Assembly: GCF_021502725.1 (NCBI RefSeq)
Contig: NZ_JAKFFS010000008.1
Coordinates: forward strand, 62,001-126,000
Direction: 5' to 3'
Length of the DNA: 64,000 bases
Source: Dyadobacter sp. CY345
GTDB lineage: Bacteria; Bacteroidota; Bacteroidia; Cytophagales; Spirosomataceae
Part shown: one piece after another, positions 16,799 through 25,754 of the stretch
Position numbering within the stretch: position 1 is the stretch's first letter
How the letters are laid out: each line of letters begins with the position of its first letter
Program-made: the position numbers and the translations under genes
The notes under the pieces: model-generated
The model's input: only the letters and a program-made list of their open reading frames with translations
What the model was told of the DNA's origin: nothing
Databases searched by the model: none

Positions 16799-18466
16799 AT
16801 GAAAATGAAAATTTCAAATATAACTGCATTGGTCCTTGCGCTGTTCTTTCTGAGCGGCTGCAGCGATTATCTAAAAGAAGAAAATAAATCAAACATTATT
16901 TCTGATGAATACTATGCCACAGCAGAAGGTTATGAGAAACTGATCAATGCGTCGTATTCAACGCTGAGAACCGTTTATGCTGACCCATGGGTATTTTGTG
17001 CCGGTACTGATATGTATGTTGAAGGCCGTACGCAGCAACCCGTTGGCCTTAGCGAATACCGTAACCTGATTGCTGATGACGCGGAAGTCCTGACTTTTTA
17101 TACCAGTCTTTACAAAGGTATTCAGATGGTCAATACTGCACTTTATTTTAATGACAAAACGGCTCAAACGGCGACGTTGGGTGCCAGAAAAGGGGAAATG
17201 AAATTTTTGCGGGCATACTATTACTTCCTTGCCGTGCAGACTTTTGGTGGGGTAGGGATAGTAACGGATCGCTTCACGGAGCCAGTCGATGTGTTTAAAA
17301 GAGACGAGGCATCGGCTGTTTATGAATTTATTATTAATGAATTAAACGAAGCTATCGAATTGGTTCCTGAGACCGTTTCAAACGCAGAATTTGGTAGGGT
17401 TACGAAAAGAGCTGCGCGACACATGCTGGCGAAAGTTTACCTGACGCGTGGTTATGAAACTTTCGCAGGAGCAGACGATTTTAAGACAGCGGCTACGCTT
17501 GCTGATGCGGCGATCAATGGTCAAGGATTAACCATTTCCTTCGAGGATCTTTTTTATCCTGGAAAGGATATCAATAATGAAGTACTGTTTTCAATTCAGT
17601 TTGCTCCGGGATCTCTACCAACTGAAACAAGCGGCGGAAACACCCAGGCAGCATACTTTGGACCCTATTTCGGCGGTCAGGGTGCTGTGCTTGGTTATCC
17701 TTACCGAACTTATGCCCTGACGCCAACGATGTATACTTTTGATCTTTTCACAAAGGAGGATGCGCGTTTTGATGCAACTTTCATGATCAACTTTTACGCG
17801 CGTTATTACGATTATTATACAAAAAGTACTGAGCGGAATTCGCTGGTTGTCCAGTATTATTACGCGCCAAAATGGATGAATAGCCCGGCCGATATTGCCG
17901 CATGGCGCGCCGCTGACCCTGCCCGCAGAGAAAAGACGATTGTTTATCCATATTCAAATGAATGGGAAGCGAGCCGTACTGTTGTTCTGGATAATTACAC
18001 GCCGTCGGTGAAGAAGTTTGATGACCCAAATTCTCAGTTTGGTGCAAATACGAGTACTAGGGATTTCTTCCTGGCGAGACTGGGAGAAACCTATCTAATC
18101 GCAGCAGAGGCATATTTTAAATCAGGAAACAACGCACTTGCTGCTGAGAGAATTAATACAGTCAGAAAACGTGCTGCCAAACCAGGCGTGGATCTGAGCA
18201 TTCAGCCAAGTGCAGTCAATATCAACTTTATTCTGGATGAACGAGGCCGTGAACTTGTAGGGGAGTATCATCGCTGGTTTGATTTGAAAAGAACCGGAAC
18301 GCTTGTTGAGCGCAGCAAAGTTTATAACAAGGATGTTAAGAAATGGTTTACATCCGGTATTGATCCTTTTGCCGGCGTGGGTGGCGCTCTTAAAATTCTG
18401 AGACCAATTCCGAACCGCGCGCTCGATCTGAATCAAGGAGAGTTCGCTCAGAATCCAGGTTATTAA
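16799..18466 (+). CDS. SusD/RagB-family nutrient-binding lipoprotein
   Basis: The 555-residue protein carries a lipoprotein signal with lipobox LSGC at about residues 18-21, and the family's N-terminal alpha-helical fold. The C-terminal hallmarks are DFFLARLGETYLIAAEAYFK, the ERGRELVGEYHRWFDLKRTG motif and a final LNQGEFAQNPGY. Family knowledge: it forms the lid over the SusC barrel and binds glycan at the cell surface. It follows susC by 9 bases and is certainly co-transcribed. A hairpin just downstream probably reduces read-through into the enzyme genes. Confidence 0.95.
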   Translation: MKMKISNITALVLALFFLSGCSDYLKEENKSNIISDEYYATAEGYEKLINASYSTLRTVYADPWVFCAGTDMYVEGRTQQPVGLSEYRNLIADDAEVLTFYTSLYKGIQMVNTALYFNDKTAQTATLGARKGEMKFLRAYYYFLAVQTFGGVGIVTDRFTEPVDVFKRDEASAVYEFIINELNEAIELVPETVSNAEFGRVTKRAARHMLAKVYLTRGYETFAGADDFKTAATLADAAINGQGLTISFEDLFYPGKDINNEVLFSIQFAPGSLPTETSGGNTQAAYFGPYFGGQGAVLGYPYRTYALTPTMYTFDLFTKEDARFDATFMINFYARYYDYYTKSTERNSLVVQYYYAPKWMNSPADIAAWRAADPARREKTIVYPYSNEWEASRTVVLDNYTPSVKKFDDPNSQFGANTSTRDFFLARLGETYLIAAEAYFKSGNNALAAERINTVRKRAAKPGVDLSIQPSAVNINFILDERGRELVGEYHRWFDLKRTGTLVERSKVYNKDVKKWFTSGIDPFAGVGGALKILRPIPNRALDLNQGEFAQNPGY

Positions 18467-18473
18467 TTTCTTG

Positions 18474-18510
18474 ATGCCGGTGTGGTTTTGCAACTCCACC
18501 GGCATATTTT
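18474..18510 (+). terminator. Hairpin after susD
   Basis: ATGCCGGT pairs with ACCGGCAT, extended by GG/CC with a bulge, and ATTTTCTT follows. It lies 7 bases after the susD stop. A partial terminator here would set higher expression of susCD than of the downstream enzymes. Confidence 0.6.
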
Positions 18511-18536
18511 CTTAGAGCAACATCAACTTCGAAGCG

Positions 18537-20201
18537 ATGATATTTTTCAAGACAAATTATAATAAAAAACTGGTATGTGCTGGCTTTCTCGGCCTGGCGG
18601 CAATGGGTGCTTATGCACAGGGAAATACGCCATACAGCTGGACGAATCTTCCAACAATACAACAGCCGGTTTTCAAAACGGATACTACGAATATTATTTC
18701 TCTGGGTGCGAAAGCGGATGGGGTAACGCTGAATACAAAAGCCATCAATGAGGCAATTGACAACGTTAGCAAAAAAGGTGGCGGCGTAGTTTTAATTCCC
18801 GCAGGGCTGTGGTTAACCGGCCCGATTGAAATGAAAAGTAATGTGAATCTGCATTTGAAAGAATCTGCGACACTGCTTTTTACACCTGACAAATCACAGT
18901 ATGGATTAACGGAAGGTGTTTACGAAGGGAAAACAGCTGCGCGGAATCAGTCGCCCGTTTCCGGGAAAGATCTTGAAAATATCGCTATCACCGGAAAAGG
19001 AGTTCTGGATGGAAACGGCGATGTCTGGCGGGCGGTTAACAAAGGGCAGCTGACGGAAAGTCAATGGAAAGAAAAGATTGCAAGCGGAGGCGTTTTAAAA
19101 GACGATGGAAAGGTCTGGTACCCTTCTGAGCAATTTAAAAATGCTTCCGTGACTGGTAAAAGTATGCTGATCACGCCAGGGAAATCGCCGAAGGATTTTG
19201 CTGATATGAAAGATTTTCTTCGCCCGAATCTGGTGGTTTTTACAAATTGTAAAAAGATATTACTGGAAGGTGTGACATTTCAAAATTCCCCTGCCTGGTG
19301 TCTCCATCCGCTGATGTGCCAGGATATTACCATGAGAAATGTTCGCGTAAAAAATCCTGAGTATGCCCATAATGGTGATGGGATGGATATCGAATCCTGC
19401 AAGAATTTTTTGATCGAAGGCTGCGTGCTTGATGTGGGTGATGATGCCATTTGTATAAAGTCGGGTAAGGATGAAGAAGGCAGAAAACGTGGAATGCCAA
19501 CTGAAAATGGTGTTATTAGAAATAATATTGTTTATAATGGACATGGTGGTTTCGTGGTCGGAAGTGAAATGAGCGGCGGTGCGAGAAATATTTTTGTCGA
19601 AAACTGCACGTTTATGGGCACTGACAAAGGACTTCGTTTTAAGTCGGTACGCGGGCGTGGCGGGGTGGTGGAAAATATTTTTGCCAGAAATATTTTCATG
19701 AAAGACATCGCGCAGGAAGCGATTTTCTTCGATCTATACTACTTCGTTAAATTCGCCACGGACGGCGAACGCGATCAAAGTCCTGTGGTCAGTGAAAGCA
19801 CGCCGGTTTTTAGAAATATGCGTTTTGAAAACATTGTTTGCAACGGTGCCAAAAAAGGTATTTTCGTGCGGGGACTTCCCGAAATGCGGGTTAAAAATAT
19901 TCACATGGAAAATATGGTGATGAAGGCGGATAAGGGCGTTGAATTGATAGACGCAGATAATATTTCCATAAAAAATGTGAAACTAATTACTGACGAAACA
20001 AATCCAGTGATCTTGATAGACAACAGCGGCGACCTGACTTTCAGTGGTATAGAATATAATCAGGATAGCGATCTTTTATTATCTGTTTCTGGAGATAAAA
20101 CGGGTTCCATAAGAATGGATCATACTGATGTTTCAAAAGCGAAGAAAAAATCTGAATTCAGCAAGGGTGCTGCTGAAAAGAGTCTGGTTATTTCAAAGTG
20201 A
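18537..20201 (+). CDS. Glycoside hydrolase family 28 (polygalacturonase-type), secreted
   Basis: The 554-residue protein has a signal peptide to about residue 28 (ending AYAQ) and a right-handed beta-helix. The GH28 catalytic motifs are present: HNGDGMDIES (281-284 region, first Asp at 281), GDDAICIKSG (Asp pair 302-303), GHGG (His 336) and RFK (367-369). Family knowledge: GH28 enzymes hydrolyse alpha-1,4-galacturonan by inversion; some act on rhamnogalacturonan or xylogalacturonan. An insert near residues 165-225 is longer than in simple polygalacturonases. Placement behind susCD and before GH43 and an esterase points to pectin breakdown in the periplasm or at the surface. Confidence 0.92.
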   Translation: MIFFKTNYNKKLVCAGFLGLAAMGAYAQGNTPYSWTNLPTIQQPVFKTDTTNIISLGAKADGVTLNTKAINEAIDNVSKKGGGVVLIPAGLWLTGPIEMKSNVNLHLKESATLLFTPDKSQYGLTEGVYEGKTAARNQSPVSGKDLENIAITGKGVLDGNGDVWRAVNKGQLTESQWKEKIASGGVLKDDGKVWYPSEQFKNASVTGKSMLITPGKSPKDFADMKDFLRPNLVVFTNCKKILLEGVTFQNSPAWCLHPLMCQDITMRNVRVKNPEYAHNGDGMDIESCKNFLIEGCVLDVGDDAICIKSGKDEEGRKRGMPTENGVIRNNIVYNGHGGFVVGSEMSGGARNIFVENCTFMGTDKGLRFKSVRGRGGVVENIFARNIFMKDIAQEAIFFDLYYFVKFATDGERDQSPVVSESTPVFRNMRFENIVCNGAKKGIFVRGLPEMRVKNIHMENMVMKADKGVELIDADNISIKNVKLITDETNPVILIDNSGDLTFSGIEYNQDSDLLLSVSGDKTGSIRMDHTDVSKAKKKSEFSKGAAEKSLVISK

Positions 20202-20239
20202 AAATATTAAATTTCTTCGGTGACAGTATTTCAGGTTTT

Positions 20240-21874
20240 ATGAGAAAGTTTATTCTGGCAGTATCTCTTATATGTTTGTCAGCCAGTGTTCAGGCGCAGC
20301 GTATTTCAAAGGTTTGGGTGGCTGATCAGGGCGATGGGACATATAAAAATCCGGTTCTTCATGCAGATTATTCAGATCCTGATGTATGCCGGGTCGGTGA
20401 TGATTTTTACATGACGGCATCAAGTTTCGATGCCGTTCCCGGTCTTCCAATTCTGCATTCGAAAGATCTGGTCAATTGGGAATTGATCGGCCATGCACTG
20501 AAAAGACAAATTCCGATTGAGCATTTTGAAAAAACGCAACATGGAAACGGCGTTTGGGCACCGGCAATACGTTATCATAAAAATGAATTTTATATCTATT
20601 ATCCCGACCCTGATTTTGGGATTTATCTAACAAAGGCCAGCAGCCCAACAGGTCCGTGGAGCGCGCCTGTCTTAGTAGAAGACGAGAATGGGCTTATCGA
20701 TCCCTGTCCGCTCTGGGATACGGATGGCAAGGCATACCTGGTCCATGGCTGGGCAGGAAGCCGCGCCGGAATCAAAAGTATTTTGACTGTTAAAAAGTTG
20801 AACGCAGCGGGAGACAAAGTTTTGGATGAAGGCGTGATCGTTTATGACGGGCACCAAACAGACCCAACCGTTGAAGGACCAAAGTTTTACAAGCGTAACG
20901 GATTTTATTACATTTTTGCTCCTGCCGGAGGAGTTTCCACAGGCTGGCAGTTGGTATTGAGATCAAAGAATGTTTATGGCCCTTATGAGCGTCGTGTCGT
21001 CATGGATCAGGGAACCTCACCTATCAACGGCCCGCACCAGGGAGCATGGGTGGATACGAAACCGGTGAATGGAAAATCTCAGGATTGGTTCCTGCATTTT
21101 CAGGATAAGGATGTTTACGGTAGGGTAGTACATTTACAACCGATGAAGTGGGTAAACGACTGGCCGGTTATCGGCGAGGATAAAGACGGTGATGGTAAGG
21201 GGCAGCCCGTACTATCTCATAAAAAGCCAGATCTTGGGCAGCAGTATGACATAAAAACACCAGAAGAGTCTGACGAATTTAATGCGTTAAATCTTGGTAA
21301 GCAGTGGCAATGGCAGGCAAACCCAAAAGGTATCTGGTTTACAACAAGTGCTCAGGGTTTTCTAAGATTATATTCCTACAAGCCAGCTTGGGAGGCCAAA
21401 AATTTATGGAGTACACCTAATATTCTACTACAAAAATTTCCATCCGAGCAATTTGTAGCAACAACCAAAGTGCTCTTTACTCCAAATCCAAAACTTGAAA
21501 ATGAAAAGACGGGCCTGGTTGTAATGGGACTTAGTTACGCCGGTTTATATCTCAAAACTACAAAAACGGGTATTGAACTTACGCAGGTAGTTTGTCAAAA
21601 AGCGGCAGAGGACAAACCTGAAAAAGAAACAATGATAGCAAAGTTGAAAACCGGCGATCCGGTATTTCTTCGTGTTCAGGTTAGCAAAAATGGAATTTGT
21701 CAGTTCAGTTACAGTATTGATGGACAGGATTACAAAATTGCCGGTGATACTTTTAAAGCAGAACCGGGAAGGTGGATCGGCGCAAAATTAGGAATTTTTT
21801 GTTCGAGAGATACCCAGACCAATGATTCCGGATATGCCGATTTTGATTGGTTCAGAGTTGAAGCTGCAAAATAA
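20240..21874 (+). CDS. Glycoside hydrolase family 43 (xylosidase/arabinosidase type)
   Basis: The start at 20240 gives 544 residues with a good signal peptide (RKFILAVSLICLSASVQAQ). A GTG at 20198 would overlap the GH28 stop but hides the signal, so I prefer 20240. The five-bladed propeller shows the GH43 triad: base Asp 46 in DYSDPDV, pKa-modulating Asp 154 in GLIDPCP, and acid Glu 212 in TVEGPKF. A C-terminal beta-sandwich (about 350-540, GH43_C2-like, starting DEFNALNLGKQWQWQ) follows. Family knowledge: the group includes beta-xylosidases, arabinofuranosidases and exo-galactanases. In this locus it probably trims pectin side chains, which is inference. Confidence 0.92.
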   Translation: MRKFILAVSLICLSASVQAQRISKVWVADQGDGTYKNPVLHADYSDPDVCRVGDDFYMTASSFDAVPGLPILHSKDLVNWELIGHALKRQIPIEHFEKTQHGNGVWAPAIRYHKNEFYIYYPDPDFGIYLTKASSPTGPWSAPVLVEDENGLIDPCPLWDTDGKAYLVHGWAGSRAGIKSILTVKKLNAAGDKVLDEGVIVYDGHQTDPTVEGPKFYKRNGFYYIFAPAGGVSTGWQLVLRSKNVYGPYERRVVMDQGTSPINGPHQGAWVDTKPVNGKSQDWFLHFQDKDVYGRVVHLQPMKWVNDWPVIGEDKDGDGKGQPVLSHKKPDLGQQYDIKTPEESDEFNALNLGKQWQWQANPKGIWFTTSAQGFLRLYSYKPAWEAKNLWSTPNILLQKFPSEQFVATTKVLFTPNPKLENEKTGLVVMGLSYAGLYLKTTKTGIELTQVVCQKAAEDKPEKETMIAKLKTGDPVFLRVQVSKNGICQFSYSIDGQDYKIAGDTFKAEPGRWIGAKLGIFCSRDTQTNDSGYADFDWFRVEAAK

Positions 21875-21902
21875 TTCGAAGATATTTTTTAATGATTTCG
21901 GA

Positions 21903-22886
21903 ATGAAACATGTAGTGTTGGTATTTATTTTGGTCTGTTCCAGCAAAATATTTGGCCTTTGCCAGATCAGGCCGACCGGCACCCCCGATAGCAGCTTTTC
22001 GGTCAGGAGTGCTTATGAAAATGATAGAAAAAACTTCCCTCAGCTCACACTTGCAGATTCTTCAATGCCGGAAAATGTACAGGTTTTTAAAAATCTGATT
22101 TATACAAAAACAGCTGCCCAAAATCTGGCTCTGGATATTTACACATCGGCGGGTAAGCCTAAAAAAGTTGTCCCGGCAATACTGATGATTCATGGCGGAG
22201 GGTGGCGCTCGGGTGACAGATCTCATAATAATACTCTGGCCCGGCAGCTTGCGGCAAAAGGTTATGTCACAGTCACAGCCAGTTACAGTTTATCAACGCA
22301 TGCGCTTTATCCGCAAGCAGTGTTTGATATCAAAAATGCAGTCAGGTGGATGAGGGCAAATGCCGAAAAATATGGGATAGACACTTCCAAAATTGCGGTT
22401 TTAGGGTTTTCGGCAGGAGGGCAGTTAGCAGCGCTTGTAGGAACAACGAATGGAAATATACTTTTTGAGAAAGAAAATCAACATCCAGCTATGTCCAGCC
22501 AAGTGCATGCGATAGTTGATATCGACGGGACCCTGGCTTTTATCCACCCGGAATCAGGAGAAGGCGATGACTCAAAATCAATATCCGCTGCAACGTACTG
22601 GTTCGGTTATTCGAAAACTGAAAAACCTGAACTGTGGGAGCAGGCTTCTCCGCTAAATTATGCAGGAAAAAACACGCCGCCAATACTTTTTATTAATAGT
22701 TTAGTTAGCAGGATGCATGCTGGTCGGGACGATATGATTGAAAAATTGAACAGTTTCAACATCTATTCAGAGGTAAAATCCTTTCCGGAAGCGCCTCACT
22801 GTTTTATGTTTTACACACCTTGGTTTGAGAAAACGCTCACGCATGTTGATCATTTTCTCAAACGGGTTATGGATATTAAGCAATAA
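21903..22886 (+). CDS. Alpha/beta-hydrolase esterase of the locus, secreted
   Basis: Starting at the ATG at 21903 gives 327 residues with a signal peptide (KHVVLVFILVCSSKIFGLCQ). An earlier ATG at 21822 lies inside the GH43 gene and lacks a signal. The oxyanion motif is HGGGWRSGD and the nucleophile elbow is GFSAGGQ. A DGT/D segment follows, and the likely catalytic His is in EAPHCF near the C-terminus. This matches the BD-FAE/esterase-lipase group that removes acetyl or feruloyl esters from plant glycans. It lies 28 bases after the GH43 stop, as the last gene of the PUL operon. The exact ester is not predictable. Confidence 0.85.
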   Translation: MKHVVLVFILVCSSKIFGLCQIRPTGTPDSSFSVRSAYENDRKNFPQLTLADSSMPENVQVFKNLIYTKTAAQNLALDIYTSAGKPKKVVPAILMIHGGGWRSGDRSHNNTLARQLAAKGYVTVTASYSLSTHALYPQAVFDIKNAVRWMRANAEKYGIDTSKIAVLGFSAGGQLAALVGTTNGNILFEKENQHPAMSSQVHAIVDIDGTLAFIHPESGEGDDSKSISAATYWFGYSKTEKPELWEQASPLNYAGKNTPPILFINSLVSRMHAGRDDMIEKLNSFNIYSEVKSFPEAPHCFMFYTPWFEKTLTHVDHFLKRVMDIKQ

Positions 22887-22965
22887 CTGATTCAAACTGA
22901 TTTGAGCCGTTATTGCCTAATTTAACTGGAAGTTAGTCCGGTGGTGAGATTCAAAAATTGTCACC

Positions 22966-23808
22966 TCAATATTCAAATTCCAGCGTTTGCGGTTTGCTCA
23001 GTGGAAGTCGTGCCTGAACAATCAATGTTCTTGGATAGCCGTTTGTGTTGTACTCGTACTTATAATCGGTGATGTATTCTGATCCATCTTCTGCCAGCCT
23101 TTTCTCTAAAACAATATTATTCGGGCTGAGAGCGTCAATTGACACCAGCTCAAAGTGTAACCCTAGCTTAAAGAAAGGATTTGGGTTCGTATCGTACTCG
23201 TATTTTACTATGCTCACTTTACCCGGTTTGTCACGGGAAGTCCGCCTCGCTTCGACGATATTGTGGCTGGCATCCCGTAAATAAGTATAGATGTAATCTG
23301 CCTCTTTTTGATATTTCGTTGTATTTGTCTGTTTGCTGATAAATCCATCTCTGTCAAATTTGAATTCGCTTAAACTAGTGTTCTTTAAAGAAGGGTTTTC
23401 AACTGTCAAATTTCTAACCGAATCGTTCAGGATCTCATTGAAGGTAATGTTGTAAAAGGGTTTAAAATCATCTGAGACCCAACCGCCCTCGCCAGAGAAT
23501 TGTGCAGAGACCACATTAAATGACTTGGCGATACCATTTTCCTGCAGCAAAGTTCTTGTCGCCCAAAGAGCAGGCTTGTCAAAAAGAAGGTAATTTTTTT
23601 CCTGAAAAAGAAAATCTCCTTCGTATATATATTCGGTTACGAGTTTACCGCCGGAAAATACTTTTTGTAATTTAACATCAACGGCTTGACTACCAAATGG
23701 AGCTTGCTGTTTTGATATAACGTCCGGATTCGGAGTTGGGTCAGACTTGTCGTTCTGATTACAGGAAATGACCAGAAACAGGATTAAAAGGAATAAAGCA
23801 TTTTTCAT
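22966..23808 (-). CDS. Hypothetical lipoprotein, 280 aa
   Basis: It begins with a lipoprotein signal (FLLILFLVISC, Cys at 16) and then a Pro/Asn-rich tether. The rest is rich in beta strands with repeated Y-x-Y patterns (EYIYEGDFLF, YIYTYLRDA, VKYEYDTNPN, YKYEYNTNGYP). It resembles the YD/RHS-like or DUF4595-like strand repeats of Bacteroidota lipoproteins. I do not recognise a specific function. It faces the PUL end-to-end and stands alone. Confidence 0.75.
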   Translation of the reverse strand: MKNALFLLILFLVISCNQNDKSDPTPNPDVISKQQAPFGSQAVDVKLQKVFSGGKLVTEYIYEGDFLFQEKNYLLFDKPALWATRTLLQENGIAKSFNVVSAQFSGEGGWVSDDFKPFYNITFNEILNDSVRNLTVENPSLKNTSLSEFKFDRDGFISKQTNTTKYQKEADYIYTYLRDASHNIVEARRTSRDKPGKVSIVKYEYDTNPNPFFKLGLHFELVSIDALSPNNIVLEKRLAEDGSEYITDYKYEYNTNGYPRTLIVQARLPLSKPQTLEFEY

Positions 23809-24041
23809 AGCGGAAGTAGTTTTTTGTATAAGTAAATATATTATTTTTTCTGGTCTTCATGAGGTTACATCTAAAAAAGATTGTATTTGGAACTTACATC
23901 GTCATATCTGATTAAACCCGGCAATTTTTGGACTTCTGGTGATCGATATAAACGTCACACTTACAAGGTGCACTTAATGAATTATTAAATTTTGTTAAAA
24001 ATAACCGTAACTTGCGTAGTTTAATATATAGAAAAAATTCG

Positions 24042-24779
24042 ATGCAAATTGACGTGGCGGACAATCAGGAGAAGGAAAGACTAAACGCACTGAAAAGTTA
24101 TGATATCCTGGATTCTTTACCGGAAGAAGAATACGATGATATTACCAGACTTGCTTCTGAAATTTGCCAAACTCCCATTTCACTAATCAGTCTCCTGGAT
24201 GATAGCAGACAATGGTTCAAATCGAATCATGGCTTGCAGGTTAGGGAAACACCGATTGAATACGCCTTTTGCTCTCACGCCATTTTAAATCCAAACGAAA
24301 TTTTTATTGTACCGGATTCAAGAAAGGACCCTCGATTTTCCGGAAATCCACTGGTTACAGGGGAGCCATACGTAATATTTTATGCCGGTGTGCCTCTTGT
24401 GGATAAGAATGGGTTTCCGCTTGGGTCACTGTGCGTGATTGATAATGACGCCAAAGAATTATCCGATCAGCAATTGTTATCCCTTCGTGTGTTGGGCCGG
24501 CATGTGGTAAATCTGCTTGAAATGAGAAAGTCTAATAAGGCATTGAATACAATAAAATGTCTTTTAGAACAGCGAAATAATGAGCTTGCTAAGACTGAGG
24601 AGTTGATCAAAAGTCATATCAATCCGTCGCTCGTATCAATTACCCAACAATTAAAAAGTGCAAGGGACATAATTGCAAATTTTCAGCATACCAAAGACGA
24701 AACTTTGCTGGAGAATGTTATTTCTACCCTTGATGCTGTTCAGGTTAAATGCGATACCCTGAACAAAGCTATAAACTGA
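24042..24779 (+). CDS. GAF-domain protein
   Basis: At 245 residues from the ATG at 24042 it has one GAF domain (about 15-165, including TRLASEICQTPISLISLLDDSRQWFK split over two strands and GSLCVIDN). A helical C-terminal part follows (about 170-245) that may form a coiled coil. It has no kinase or cyclase domain. Family knowledge: stand-alone GAF proteins of this kind often resemble the N-terminus of PAS/GAF sensor kinases and bind a small ligand or a partner. The first codons (EKERLNALKSYDILDSLPEEEYDDI) are the standard opening of that GAF class. An upstream TTG at 24012 is less likely. It converges with the HU gene. Confidence 0.85.
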   Translation: MQIDVADNQEKERLNALKSYDILDSLPEEEYDDITRLASEICQTPISLISLLDDSRQWFKSNHGLQVRETPIEYAFCSHAILNPNEIFIVPDSRKDPRFSGNPLVTGEPYVIFYAGVPLVDKNGFPLGSLCVIDNDAKELSDQQLLSLRVLGRHVVNLLEMRKSNKALNTIKCLLEQRNNELAKTEELIKSHINPSLVSITQQLKSARDIIANFQHTKDETLLENVISTLDAVQVKCDTLNKAIN

Positions 24780-24786
24780 CAATATG

Positions 24787-25077
24787 TTATGAACCGCCAT
24801 TTCCTTCTTTGACCTGGCTTGTGAATTCATCCGAAGGTTTAAAATATGGAATGATTTGAGCGGGTACATGAACAGTAGCTTTAAGTTTAATGTTCCTGGC
24901 CGTTTTAGCAGCTCTTTGTTTGTTGATGAAACTTCCAAAGCCCCGGAAGTAAATATTATCACCATTGCTCATAGAATCTTTTATTGTGAGAAAAAGTGAT
25001 TCAAGAATTTTCTCCACTTCTTCCTTTTGTATTCCTGTCCTTTCTGAAATGCGGGCTGTTAGTTCTGCTTTCGTCAT
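24787..25077 (-). CDS. HU/IHF-family DNA-binding protein
   Basis: At 96 residues it has the HU pattern: N-terminal helix pair (TKAELTARISERTGI..EEVEKILESL), then GDNIYFRGFGSF in the body and the DNA-binding arm KTARNIK near residues 58-64. It ends with IIPYFKPSDEF. Family knowledge: it bends and compacts DNA as a dimer. The arm Pro found in most HU/IHF proteins is not obvious, so binding may differ slightly. It converges with the GAF gene with 7 bases between the stops. Confidence 0.93.
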   Translation of the reverse strand: MTKAELTARISERTGIQKEEVEKILESLFLTIKDSMSNGDNIYFRGFGSFINKQRAAKTARNIKLKATVHVPAQIIPYFKPSDEFTSQVKEGNGGS

Positions 25078-25175
25078 TATGGCATAAGTCTTTTGAAAGT
25101 GAATTTATTAGTAAATGATATGCGAATTACTACTACTTTTTAATTTTTTGGAAATATAATTAAATATCAACGTTT

Positions 25176-25421
25176 ATGGATAACACTTTTGAATTAGATG
25201 TGAATTTTAACGGACAAACGTTTGAATTTCAGGGAGAATTGATAGTTAGTGGCTACTTGCATAAAATTCAGCTGGACGTAAATGGAACGATCGTTTCATT
25301 TGAACCCGACGAAGAAAGGAATTATAGAGCATTGATGTCAATCGAGGATCTGAAGGAAAATGATATCCCCGTAGATTTGCTCAGGGCAATAGCGCTGCGC
25401 CTGGATTCTTTACTTGGCTAA
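25176..25421 (+). CDS. Small hypothetical protein, 81 aa
   Basis: The frame runs from an ATG 98 bases from the divergent HU gene to a TAA. The sequence is acidic and alternates strand-like segments (FELDVNFNGQTFEFQGEL) before a C-terminal helix (DLLRAIALRLDSLLG). It looks like a compact soluble cytoplasmic protein with no signal or membrane helix. Composition and strand-helix pattern support a real gene. I do not recognise the family. Confidence 0.7.
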   Translation: MDNTFELDVNFNGQTFEFQGELIVSGYLHKIQLDVNGTIVSFEPDEERNYRALMSIEDLKENDIPVDLLRAIALRLDSLLG

Positions 25422-25754
25422 ATTATTACTCATTAGTAAATCGTGGCTATCCCAGAAAAACACTCACGTGCGCTGGGGTGATCATCAGAATTGAAACGCT
25501 TCCTAGAAATTATTTCCTGTTAACGAGTATCAAACTACCCAAACAGATCGTCGCTTGGGGAAAACTGTACTTGACGGCGAATATGGAACAAACATGATTG
25601 AGAGGCTTCCGATATCGGCCTTACATATAAGCTAAAACGTTAATCTTGATTGAAATAGTAGATATTATAAGAAATAGTCATTCATCAATTGCAATGATGC
25701 GGGTTGAATGCATGATTATTTAGTGGCAACGGCATAATCACTAAAATAATATCA
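25422..25754. other. Non-coding stretch, nothing clear
   Basis: About 330 bases with stops in all frames and no strong hairpin. A short protein-like piece near 25550-25620 might be a decayed fragment, but it is too short to assign. Confidence 0.35.
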
